From: CAVPDE01 sp964580575
Lineage (GTDB): Bacteria; Desulfobacterota; DSM-4660; Desulfatiglandales; HGW-15
NCBI GenBank assembly: GCA_964580575.1
Contig: CAZOLJ010000020.1
Span: 1-62,469 of the forward strand
Direction: 5' to 3'
DNA length: 62,469 bases
Shown: positions 47,975-56,216 of the stretch, in pieces
How the letters are laid out: the number at the start of each line of letters is the position of its first letter
Position numbering within the stretch: the stretch's first letter is position 1
Notes under the pieces: generated by a model
Database searches by the model: none
Told to the model about the DNA's origin: nothing
Seen by the model: only the letters and a program-made list of their open reading frames with translations
Position numbers and translations under genes: made by a program

Positions 47975-49636
47975 ATGAGAACTCCACTTTACGCGAGCCT
48001 GCAGAGAAATATCATCCTCATTACCCTGCTGGTAGCATTTGCTCCTCTTTTCGCTCTGGGCACGATTATCTACAGCCAGTTCTACCAAATGTACCGGACC
48101 AAGGTGGAGGAGCAAATCCAGTACAGGGCCAGGGCTCAGGCTGAGGCGGTGGATCTTTTTCTAAAGGAGAGGGTTGCCATTCTGGCAGCCATGGCGGATA
48201 CCCACACGTACCAGGAGATGATTCAGGAGAAAATCCTCGCCGAGGCCTTTCGAATCATGAACCTGAGAGCGGGCGCGCTGGTAGATCTCGGCGTGATCAA
48301 CAATGCGGGCCAGCATGTCGCCTATATAGGCCCCTACGACCTGAAGGGGCTGAACTACTATCAGCAGCCCTGGTTTGGGGAAGTCATGAGCAAGGGGACG
48401 TACATCAGCGACGTGTACGTGGGATTTCGTTTACTGCCCCACTTCATCATTGCCGTACGCCGCCAGGAAGGGGAAAACAGCTGGATCCTGAGAGCCACGA
48501 TCGATTCCGACGTTTTCGGCAGCCTCGTGCGTGCCGCCCAGCTCGGCAAGAGCGGAGATGCGTTTATCATCAACGGCGAGGGGTTTTATCAGACGCGGCC
48601 TCGTTTTGACGGCCAGATCCTTACCTTGTCGAAAATCGATTCCGCCCTTTTTGGAGGAAGGACGAACGTCGTTGAAAAGAAGAATGACCAGGGTAGGACC
48701 CTTCTCTATGCCGGGGCCTGGCTGAACAACGGGAAGTGGCTGCTGGTGATCAGCCAGGACCTGTCGGAAGAAATGACCGGGCTTTTCGCCACGCGAAACG
48801 TGGGCATTTTCCTCCTCCTCCTGGGAATCGCGGCCATTGCGGTGACAACGATCTTTACAACTCGAATCACGGTGAAACGGCTGCAAGATGCGGATAACAG
48901 AACGAACAGCCTGAATGCCCAGCTCATGCAGTCCGACAAGCTGGCTGCCCTCGGCAAGATGGCTGCTGGCGTTGCCCATGAGATCAACAATCCCCTTGCC
49001 GTAATCCTGCAGAAGACCGGATGGATGGAGGATTTGCTGACTGAAGAGGATTTTCAGAAGAGCAGGAATGTCGAAGAGTTCAAAACGTCGATCAAGAAAA
49101 TCGAGGAGCATGTCGAACGGGCCAGGAAAGTGGTCCACAACATGCTCGGCTATGCTAGGAGAATGGAGCCCCGGCTTGAAGACGTGGACGTGAACGACAC
49201 GGTCAGGCAGACCATTGGGATTTTGGATAACTATGCCCGCATCAACAACATCGACATCCGGACGGAACTCAATCCTGATTTGCCGATCATTGCAGGGGAC
49301 CAGGCACAGCTCCAGCAAGTGTTCCTGAACCTGATTTCCAATGCGATTGACGCTATCGGGAAGGAAGGATGGATCCGGGTCAAGAGCATCCGTTCCGGGG
49401 GAGAGATTCTCGTCAGCGTGACCGACAACGGACCAGGCATTCCGGACGAGATGCGACGAAAAGTTTTTGATCCTTTCTTCACAACGAAATCGGCCGGCAA
49501 AGGAACCGGACTTGGGCTTTGGATCAGCTACAGCATCATGGAAAAAATGGGGGGGACTATTTCTCTGAACAGCAAGGTAGGTGAAGGGACGACCTTCGTG
49601 GTTCAGATCCCCATCGTAATCCCGGAAAAGAAATAA
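47975..49636 (+). CDS. Cache-type sensor histidine kinase
   Basis: The 553-residue kinase has helices near residues 12-35 and 273-296 around a Cache-like sensor (LVDLGVINNAGQHVAYIGPYD, WFGEVMSKGTYISDVYVGF, PHFIIAV, SWILRATID). Then come HisKA with AAGVAHEINNPLAV, HATPase with QQVFLNLISNAIDAI, and DPFFTTKSAGKGTGLGL. Its likely partner is the receiver gene 49 bases downstream. It follows a DASS gene, repeating the transporter-kinase-receiver order seen elsewhere in the window. Confidence 0.93.
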   Translation: MRTPLYASLQRNIILITLLVAFAPLFALGTIIYSQFYQMYRTKVEEQIQYRARAQAEAVDLFLKERVAILAAMADTHTYQEMIQEKILAEAFRIMNLRAGALVDLGVINNAGQHVAYIGPYDLKGLNYYQQPWFGEVMSKGTYISDVYVGFRLLPHFIIAVRRQEGENSWILRATIDSDVFGSLVRAAQLGKSGDAFIINGEGFYQTRPRFDGQILTLSKIDSALFGGRTNVVEKKNDQGRTLLYAGAWLNNGKWLLVISQDLSEEMTGLFATRNVGIFLLLLGIAAIAVTTIFTTRITVKRLQDADNRTNSLNAQLMQSDKLAALGKMAAGVAHEINNPLAVILQKTGWMEDLLTEEDFQKSRNVEEFKTSIKKIEEHVERARKVVHNMLGYARRMEPRLEDVDVNDTVRQTIGILDNYARINNIDIRTELNPDLPIIAGDQAQLQQVFLNLISNAIDAIGKEGWIRVKSIRSGGEILVSVTDNGPGIPDEMRRKVFDPFFTTKSAGKGTGLGLWISYSIMEKMGGTISLNSKVGEGTTFVVQIPIVIPEKK

Positions 49637-49685
49637 GCTAAAATCGCTCTGCCGGCGGCAGAGCAAGGTGAAGGAGGAAAGGCCC

Positions 49686-50156
49686 ATGGACTATTTCAGA
49701 GCTTTGGTGGTGGACGATGAACCGGATTTTCTTGAAACCCTGGTCAATCGTCTTCAGAAGCGCAACATCGACACCGCGGGTGCCCGGAGCGGGGAAGAAG
49801 CGCTCGAGATCATGAAAAAGAAGCTCTTCGACGTCGTGATTCTGGACGTCAAGATGCCCGGCGGCATGGACGGGATAGAAGCGTTGAGGGAGATGAAGAA
49901 AATTCAACCTCTGGCCGAGGTGCTTCTTCTTACAGGCCACGCATCCGTAGAAACCAGCATCGAGGGAATGAAGCTCGGCGCATTTGACTACCTGCTGAAG
50001 CCCATAAAAATCGAGGATCTCATGACCAAGATGGCTGAAGCCTTTGAGAAGAAGAATGCCCATGACCAGAAAATCCGAAAGGCGAGGATCAAGGAACTGC
50101 TTCGATTTCCAGGCCGGGTGCTTGAACACGACAAAGAGGATGAGAAGAAGAGCTGA
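49686..50156 (+). CDS. Single-domain response regulator with an insertion in the phosphorylation loop
   Basis: The 156-residue product has ALVVDDEPDF, phospho-acceptor Asp in VILDVKMPGGMDG, LLLTGHASVET and DYLLKPIKIEDL. The loop after the Asp reads MPGGMDG, one Gly more than the MPGMDG of most other receivers here. A long basic-acidic C-terminal helix (KIRKARIKELLRF...) follows. ATG 49686 is set by AAGGAGG. The next kinase starts 9 bases after its stop. Confidence 0.91.
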   Translation: MDYFRALVVDDEPDFLETLVNRLQKRNIDTAGARSGEEALEIMKKKLFDVVILDVKMPGGMDGIEALREMKKIQPLAEVLLLTGHASVETSIEGMKLGAFDYLLKPIKIEDLMTKMAEAFEKKNAHDQKIRKARIKELLRFPGRVLEHDKEDEKKS

Positions 50157-50165
50157 CGATACTCC

Positions 50166-51872
50166 ATGACCGAGAACCGCTACGCCAGATTAAGAAAACT
50201 CATCCTGGCCACCATGATCCTGGGGCCGGCAATCCCTTTCTATATCGTCATGGGCATCGGGTACTACTACTTCACCACGTCCATCGAAAACAGCACCATG
50301 GCCAGCATGAGAAGGATTGTCGAGGATCATCGGCAGATGATCGACATCTTTCTCAAAGAGAGAAGATCCGATCTTGAATTTGTGGCGGCATCGTACACCT
50401 TTGACGATCTTGCGGATCCCATCAATCTCTACAAGGTTTTCAATCTCCTGCAAAACAAGTCGGCCGCCTTTGTGGACCTGGGGGTTTTCAACGAAGAAGG
50501 GATTCACGTGACGTACCAGGGACCCTACAAGCTCATTGGGAGAGACTACGGCGCAGAGGACTGGTTCAAGGAGGTCGTGAAACAGGGTTACTACGTCAGT
50601 GACATCTTCCTGGGATATCGACGGGTCCCTCACTTCATCGTGGCCATTGCCCGGGAAGAGCCGGGAAGAAAATGGGTGCTCCGCTCCACCATTGACACAC
50701 AGTTTTTTACGCACCTGGTGGAAAGAGTGCGCATCGGCAAGACCGGGGAGGCCTACATCCTCAACGAGAAAGGCATTCTCCAGACTCAACGCCGATCCGG
50801 CGGCAATCTCATGGACAAAGATGTGGACAATGTGATTGGCCCGGCGCGCCACGAGGGGACCGAAACCTTCTTGAAGAAGAACCAGAAAGGAGAGGAATTC
50901 CTGTACGCGACGACCTGGCTGGAGGACAAGAAGTGGTTGCTGGTGGTGAGACGGGAAGAAACGGATGCGTTCCGGGATGTACGGTCCGCGACTCTATTAA
51001 TTATGTTCATCAACGCCGTGGTCGGTGTGGGGATCATCATCGCGGCTTTTTATCTGACGAACAGCATTGTGCGCCGCATGGAAGGGATCGACACAGAGAA
51101 GGAGCACCTGGGCCAGCAGCTCGTCAGAGCGAGCCGGCTTGCGGAACTCGGGGAGATGGCTGCGGGATTTGCCCATGAAATCAACAACCCTTTGCAGATC
51201 ATGACCTCTGAGCAGGCCCTGGTGGAAACGATCTTTACGGACATGATCCAAAAGGGGGAACTGAAAGAATCCCCGGATCTTGCGGATTTGAAGGACTCGA
51301 TGGATCAAATCAAGCTGCAGATCGGGCGGTGCGCGAAGATCACCCAGGCGATTCTCAAATTCGGAAGACAAAGCGAACCCGTGTCAAGGGACATCGATCT
51401 GGTCTCGTTCATCCCTGAAACGACCGCCATGATTCTCAAGAAAGCCAGTGTCGAGGGCATTACCGTGAAAGAGGAAGTATCGGATCAGACGCCCGACATC
51501 TGGGGAGACCCCTCCATGCTCCAGCAGGTCCTGCTCAACCTTTACAACAACGCCATGGACGCGATCCTGGAAAGGCACGGGACAGAGGGAGGCGAGATGG
51601 TCATCGCCTCAGCGCCTGATGAAGACGGGAAGGTGAAGATATCGGTCAGGGATAACGGGATCGGCATCAGCCCGGAAAACCTCAAAAAGATTTTTTCTCC
51701 CTTTTTCACGACAAAACCCGTGGGCAAAGGGACCGGGCTGGGGCTCTCGGTGTGCTACGGAATCGTGGACAGCATGGGCGGGGTGATGGAAGTGAGGAGC
51801 GAGAGAGGCGTGGGAACGACCTTTACGATGCGGTTCCCCGCCGCATCGGAGAGCAAAAAAGAAAAAAGCTAA
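50166..51872 (+). CDS. Cache-type sensor histidine kinase
   Basis: The 568-residue kinase has helices near residues 14-37 and 275-297, a Cache-like sensor (FVDLGVFNEEGIHVTYQGPYK, WFKEVVKQGYYVSDIFLGYRRVPHFIVAI, KWVLRSTIDT), HisKA with AAGFAHEINNPLQI, HATPase with QQVLLNLYNNAMDAI, and SPFFTTKPVGKGTGLGLS. It is sandwiched between receivers at 49686 and 51930, so cross-phosphorylation within the cluster is likely. Fourth member of the same sensor family. Confidence 0.93.
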   Translation: MTENRYARLRKLILATMILGPAIPFYIVMGIGYYYFTTSIENSTMASMRRIVEDHRQMIDIFLKERRSDLEFVAASYTFDDLADPINLYKVFNLLQNKSAAFVDLGVFNEEGIHVTYQGPYKLIGRDYGAEDWFKEVVKQGYYVSDIFLGYRRVPHFIVAIAREEPGRKWVLRSTIDTQFFTHLVERVRIGKTGEAYILNEKGILQTQRRSGGNLMDKDVDNVIGPARHEGTETFLKKNQKGEEFLYATTWLEDKKWLLVVRREETDAFRDVRSATLLIMFINAVVGVGIIIAAFYLTNSIVRRMEGIDTEKEHLGQQLVRASRLAELGEMAAGFAHEINNPLQIMTSEQALVETIFTDMIQKGELKESPDLADLKDSMDQIKLQIGRCAKITQAILKFGRQSEPVSRDIDLVSFIPETTAMILKKASVEGITVKEEVSDQTPDIWGDPSMLQQVLLNLYNNAMDAILERHGTEGGEMVIASAPDEDGKVKISVRDNGIGISPENLKKIFSPFFTTKPVGKGTGLGLSVCYGIVDSMGGVMEVRSERGVGTTFTMRFPAASESKKEKS

Positions 51873-51929
51873 ACTGTTAAGGTTGAAAAATAGTTTACCA
51901 AGAGATAGAAGGGGGAGGGGGGGACAACC

Positions 51930-52379
51930 ATGGAGAAAATGAAGATGATGCTGGTGGACGACGAGGAGCGTTTTCTGGAGACCACCAAGAAACTCCTTGA
52001 AAGACAAGGGTACCAGGTGGCGACGGCGCCGAGCGGCCCTGACGCGCTCGACAAACTGCAGAAGGAAAACATCCACGTCGTGATCCTGGATGTGAAGATG
52101 CCTGGCATGGACGGAATCGCAACTCTCAAGGCGATCAAGAACCGCTATCCCCTGGTCGAAGTGATCATGCTCACCGGTCATGCGACGGTCGAGTCTGCAG
52201 TGGAAGGGCTCAAGTCCGGAGCGACGGACTACCTGATGAAACCCACGAACATGGACGACCTGATCAAGAAAGCCGAAGACGCCTATGCCAAGAGGCAGGT
52301 CCTCGAGGAGAAGATCCGGGTAGCCCAGGCCAGGATGGCCATGCGGACTCCCCTGGAGATTCTGAGGGATTCCAAGTAG
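51930..52379 (+). CDS. Single-domain response regulator (receiver only)
   Basis: The 149-residue product has MMLVDDEERFLETT, phospho-acceptor Asp in VILDVKMPGMDG, IMLTGHATVESAVEGLKSGA and DYLMKPTNMDDL. A C-terminal helix (EEKIRVAQARMAMRTPLE) extends past the receiver fold, similar to 38953 and 49686. A G-rich ribosome-binding region precedes the ATG. It follows the kinase at 50166 by 57 bases. Confidence 0.92.
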   Translation: MEKMKMMLVDDEERFLETTKKLLERQGYQVATAPSGPDALDKLQKENIHVVILDVKMPGMDGIATLKAIKNRYPLVEVIMLTGHATVESAVEGLKSGATDYLMKPTNMDDLIKKAEDAYAKRQVLEEKIRVAQARMAMRTPLEILRDSK

Positions 52380-52405
52380 GATTGAGTTCGTCAAGTTCGA
52401 TGCGT

Positions 52406-52541
52406 TCGTAAAAAGCCGCGTTCCCCCTTCGATACCTCAGGGCGAACGCTTTGAAGCGGCGCCAAGTGCCTGATTTTCCTTTCGGGGTACCCGCCTAGGC
52501 GGGGAACCATGAAGGGAAACGCTCCGTTCGACTTTTTACGA
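52406..52541. repeat. Inverted-repeat element of about 135 bp
   Basis: TCGTAAAAAGCCG at the left and CGACTTTTTACGA at the right form imperfect terminal inverted repeats with GTTCCC/GGGAAAC-type inner matches; the centre contains the palindrome CCCGCCTAGGCGGG (52490-52503). It occupies most of the interval between two receiver genes and may be another small non-autonomous element. Confidence 0.55.
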
Positions 52542-52594
52542 GACCGTCAAGTACTGTTCTCCAATAACCGTTCGTGAAGAAGGGGGAAGAGGTC

Positions 52595-53503
52595 ATGGCA
52601 GGCAAAATAAGAGTGCTCATGGTGGATGACGAGGAGCAGTTCCGAGCGACTACGTCGAAGATTCTCACGAGAAAAGGCTATGAGACGACGATGGCCGGAA
52701 GCGGGGAGGAAGCCGTCGAGTTGCTCAGGAAGCATCCTCAGGATGTGGTGATTCTCGATGTCAAGATGCCGGGCATGGACGGCCACCAGACCCTGGCGGA
52801 GATCAAGAAGATCAATGCCGACATTCCGGTGATCATGCTCACAGGCCATGGGGACCTGGATTCTGCGAAGGAATCCCAGAAGACCGGCGCCTTTGACTAC
52901 CTGAGCAAACCCTGTGAGATCGATCTTCTGGCCGCAAAAATCAACGACGCCCACGCCATGGTCAAGAAGGGGATCCGGGAAGAAAAGAAGGCCGGGGAGA
53001 TCATGATCCCTCTGGAGAACTACACGACCATTCACTTGGACAGCACGGTCAAGGAGGGAATCGAGCGGCTCAAGAAGTCTTTTGAGAGCTTCGTGGCCAC
53101 AGGCACGGTCATGGAAACCGGGCACCGTTCCATTGTGGTTTTTGACCGCAACGGCCAGGTCGCAGGGATTCTCAGCATCCTTGACCTGATCGAAGCCGTT
53201 CGACCGGCCTACCTCTCCGCCCCGAAACCTTCCATGGCCGATTCTCTCCAGTATTCGCCCATGTTCTGGACCGGCCTGTTCACCAGTCAGGCCAAGGCGC
53301 TGGTGAACAAGAGAATCGGAGACATCATGTCGGAGCCTCCTCCGGTGATCGACGAAGCCGCCAACCTCATGGAGGTGGCGGACCTGATGTTTACCACAAA
53401 GGCGAGAAGACTGGCGGTGACGCGCAAGGGCGAGGTCGTCGGGATTCTGAGAGAGCAGGAGCTGTTTTTTGAAATTGCGAGGATCGTCCTGGAAACACGT
53501 TAG
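52595..53503 (+). CDS. Response regulator with C-terminal CBS-domain pair
   Basis: The 302-residue product starts with a receiver (VLMVDDEEQF, phospho-acceptor Asp in VILDVKMPGMDG, IMLTGHGDLDSAK, DYLSKPCEIDLL). From about residue 135 it continues into two CBS-like domains (IVVFDRNGQVAGILSILDLIE and EPPPVIDEAANLMEVADLMF...VVGILREQELF). CBS pairs usually bind adenine nucleotides, so phosphorylation and energy state could be combined here. ATG 52595 follows GGGGGAAGAGG. The downstream DASS permease starts 31 bases later and is the obvious candidate target, directly or indirectly. Confidence 0.88.
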   Translation: MAGKIRVLMVDDEEQFRATTSKILTRKGYETTMAGSGEEAVELLRKHPQDVVILDVKMPGMDGHQTLAEIKKINADIPVIMLTGHGDLDSAKESQKTGAFDYLSKPCEIDLLAAKINDAHAMVKKGIREEKKAGEIMIPLENYTTIHLDSTVKEGIERLKKSFESFVATGTVMETGHRSIVVFDRNGQVAGILSILDLIEAVRPAYLSAPKPSMADSLQYSPMFWTGLFTSQAKALVNKRIGDIMSEPPPVIDEAANLMEVADLMFTTKARRLAVTRKGEVVGILREQELFFEIARIVLETR

Positions 53504-53534
53504 GGAATAGGAATTCCAATTCGAGAGGTGTCGC

Positions 53535-55385
53535 ATGGTAGACAAGAAAAAGAAGCTCACAGGGTATGACAAATATGTGGACTGGAGACTTTTCGGGATT
53601 CCCGTCGCTCTTTTCTTTATTGTCCTTTTCATGCCGGCTCCCTATGGAATGAAAGACGTGGGAACGGAGATGAAGGTGGGTCCAAAGGCCGTGGTGGATT
53701 TTCTCACCATGGAGCTTTTCAAGGAAAAGAGCTCCGCCGTAGAGCAGTGGCAGTTGATGACCGCCGAAATTGCGGAAAGAAACATGCGCATGGGGGCCCT
53801 GTCGAAGAAGCGCTTCCTGGAGCGCAACCTGAGCTGGTGCAGCAAGTACGACATCCGGGGAGACGCGGTCAACCTAGAAAAGGCCAAGGACTTTGTCGAG
53901 AAAGAGGTGAGCGACGATGCCTTCTTGAACCTGATGAAACAGGCCGCCCAGTTGAGAAACCAGGATTTGAAGTACGAGGAACTCACCGGCGAATACAAGA
54001 AGCTGGCGGACAAAGGGACATGGCACATCAAGGTGGCCATTGCCATGGTCGTGTTCGTGGTTTTCTGCTTCATCACGGAGTGCATTCCCTTGCCCATGGT
54101 CTCTTTTTGCGTGGGGCTCATTCTTGTCTTCACCGGGGTGGTTTCCAGGCAGGAGGTGGCCATGCTCTACTGGGACGATGCGGTCTGGTTCATCATGGGG
54201 AGCCTCATGTTCGCAGCGGCCTTTGTGAAGACAGGGGTCGACAAGAGGGTTTGCCTGCTCATGTTCAAGAAACTGGCCGTTCCCAACGTGCGATGGATCA
54301 CCCTCATCATCTTCATCGTCATCGCGCCCCTGGCCTCTTTCATATCGGACCATGCCCTGGCCGCCATGTTCCTCCCCATCGGCATGCTCCTGTATCAGAA
54401 CAGCCTCACCGACGAGGTGCCGGAGGACAAGGAGCTGGCCAAGATGCTCATGATCACCATTGCCATGGCCTGCAACATCGGTGGCCCGGGAGCGCCCTCG
54501 GGCGGTGCAAGAAACGTGATCATGATGACCTACCTGAACGACATGTTCGGCATCGACATCGGGTATTTTCAGTGGGTCACCTACTGCATGCCCTTCGTGA
54601 TTGTCATGATCCCCCTCACGTGGATCATGGTCAACTGGCGCTTCAAGCCGAAAATCAAATCCCTGGCCCCGTCCATGAAATTCCTGGAAGCCCAGATCGA
54701 CCGCATGGGCGGCTGGAGCAGGCAGCAAATCTGGGCCACCGTCATCTTTGTCATCATGCTTTTCGGTTGGTTTACGGAAAAGACCTTTTATGACATGGGG
54801 ATTCTTCCCGTCCGGCTCGGCATCGGCGTGATCGCCATGGCGGGCGCCGTGGCGTACATCTTTGCAGGAGTGGTCAACTGGAGGGATTACCACGAAAAGG
54901 TGGACTGGGGGGTGGTCTGGCTTTATGCAGGGGCCATCATCTTCGGCCGCACCCTGGACAGCACCGGGGCGGCCTACTGGCTGGCGCGATCGGTGGTGGA
55001 CAGCCTGGCCCCGCTGGGCTTGAACACTGGACTGCCACTTCTCATGACGGGGAGCGGGGTCACGGCGGTGATCACCAACCTCATGGCCGACGGCCCGGCT
55101 GCGGCGGCCGTGGGGCCCATTACCCTCAACATGGCGGGTCTGGCCCATCCCGGCACGACCTACTTGCCCTTCATGGCCATGACTACGGCGATCGCGTCTT
55201 CCTTTGCGTACTGCCTGATCATCGGGACGCCTCCGAATGCGATCGTGTATGCGAGCGGGTACCTGGAGGCCAAGGATTTCCTCAGGATCGGGGTTATCAT
55301 GTGGCTTTTGTCCAACATCTTGGTCCTGGTGATGGCGGCCTTTTACTGGACGCCGAGGGGGTTTGCCGACCTTCCCGGATTCTAA
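53535..55385 (+). CDS. SLC13/DASS-family anion permease with large soluble insert
   Basis: The 616-residue product has a first helix near residues 18-35, then about 130 mostly hydrophilic residues (up to about 160) before the transporter core: FITECIPLPMVSFCVG, FVKTGVDKRVCLLMF, FISDHALAAMFLPIG, GGPGAPSGGARNVIMM, then TNLMADGPAAAAVGPITL and GTPPNAIVYASGYLE. It is the closest relative in the window of the permease at 46138. The insert may be exposed outside the cytoplasm and could bind substrate or a partner; topology was not computed. GAGAGG precedes the ATG. Confidence 0.88.
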   Translation: MVDKKKKLTGYDKYVDWRLFGIPVALFFIVLFMPAPYGMKDVGTEMKVGPKAVVDFLTMELFKEKSSAVEQWQLMTAEIAERNMRMGALSKKRFLERNLSWCSKYDIRGDAVNLEKAKDFVEKEVSDDAFLNLMKQAAQLRNQDLKYEELTGEYKKLADKGTWHIKVAIAMVVFVVFCFITECIPLPMVSFCVGLILVFTGVVSRQEVAMLYWDDAVWFIMGSLMFAAAFVKTGVDKRVCLLMFKKLAVPNVRWITLIIFIVIAPLASFISDHALAAMFLPIGMLLYQNSLTDEVPEDKELAKMLMITIAMACNIGGPGAPSGGARNVIMMTYLNDMFGIDIGYFQWVTYCMPFVIVMIPLTWIMVNWRFKPKIKSLAPSMKFLEAQIDRMGGWSRQQIWATVIFVIMLFGWFTEKTFYDMGILPVRLGIGVIAMAGAVAYIFAGVVNWRDYHEKVDWGVVWLYAGAIIFGRTLDSTGAAYWLARSVVDSLAPLGLNTGLPLLMTGSGVTAVITNLMADGPAAAAVGPITLNMAGLAHPGTTYLPFMAMTTAIASSFAYCLIIGTPPNAIVYASGYLEAKDFLRIGVIMWLLSNILVLVMAAFYWTPRGFADLPGF

Positions 55386-55410
55386 CGGGTGGTCGGAGTC
55401 AGGAGGGGAA

Positions 55411-55545
55411 ATGGACCAAGAGAAACCCTTGATCCACGAAAAGGGGATTACCCGTTTCAGCAGGAAGACCGAGAGAACCCTGTTCTTTCTTCTCACCCTG
55501 GCGATGCTCGTCTGGGGAATTCTGGAGATGACGGGGTGGCTCTAG
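55411..55545 (+). CDS. Small single-pass membrane protein downstream of the DASS permease
   Basis: A 44-residue product starts after a strong AGGAGGGG. It has a charged N-terminal half (MDQEKPLIHEKGITRFSRK) and one hydrophobic helix (LFFLLTLAMLVWGILEM). It lies 25 bases after the permease stop and in the same direction, so it may be an accessory subunit. No family is recognised. Confidence 0.65.
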   Translation: MDQEKPLIHEKGITRFSRKTERTLFFLLTLAMLVWGILEMTGWL

Positions 55546-55590
55546 AAAACCGGAGACCGAAGAGAGCGCGATGGAGCCGTAAGGCGGCCG

Positions 55591-56124
55591 ATGGATGAAA
55601 AGGACCGTTTTGCCGTAAAGGACTACTTCAGGACCCTGACCCGGTTGTGGTTTTCGCCGGGGCAGTTCTTCCGAGAGCTGCCCGAAACTCCTCGCGTCGG
55701 CCAGCCTCTGAGTTTCCTCCTGCTTTCAAGCTTCATCGCGGCTGCCGGGACCTTCCTCTATGTTCCCGCGTGCACACTGCTCATGGCGGCCGTTGTCTTC
55801 ATCAATGCAGCGTCCATGCCCTTCATCGCTTCGGCCTTCGGGTACCTGGTGATGACCCTCATGAGAGGGGAGCAGGCCGGCTATGGGAGGCTTTTCCGGG
55901 TTTATGCCTTTGCCTCAGGAGCCACCCTGCCCCTGGCATGGCTTCCCTCTTCCCTCTGGTTCACCGAGACCTGGAAGTGGGTTCTCATCGGCATCGGCCT
56001 GGTGAAAGGATGCGGGTTGCGTCCTCTCCAGGCCACGGCGGTCATCGCCTTTTCCGTGCTCCTCCTGGTTCTTTTTTTCTGGTCCCTGGGTCCGGTCATC
56101 TTGTGGATGAAGGGCGGGGCATGA
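55591..56124 (+). CDS. Yip1-like integral membrane protein
   Basis: The 177-residue product has a polar start with FRTLTRLWFSPGQFFRELPE, a pattern typical of bacterial Yip1-domain proteins, followed by about five hydrophobic segments, including FLLLSSFIAAAGTFLYV and a final VLLLVLFFWSLGPVILWM. Function in bacteria is unknown. No clear ribosome-binding site beyond a weak GGCGG; it appears to be co-transcribed with the DASS permease and small protein. Confidence 0.75.
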   Translation: MDEKDRFAVKDYFRTLTRLWFSPGQFFRELPETPRVGQPLSFLLLSSFIAAAGTFLYVPACTLLMAAVVFINAASMPFIASAFGYLVMTLMRGEQAGYGRLFRVYAFASGATLPLAWLPSSLWFTETWKWVLIGIGLVKGCGLRPLQATAVIAFSVLLLVLFFWSLGPVILWMKGGA

Positions 56125-56216
56125 TATGAGAAACGGTGTCTCGGGTTTTGGTCGCTGAAAAGAAAGAGAGATCAAGGGACAAAGGCACAGAGTGACCATC
56201 ATCGTTCAGGTTGACC

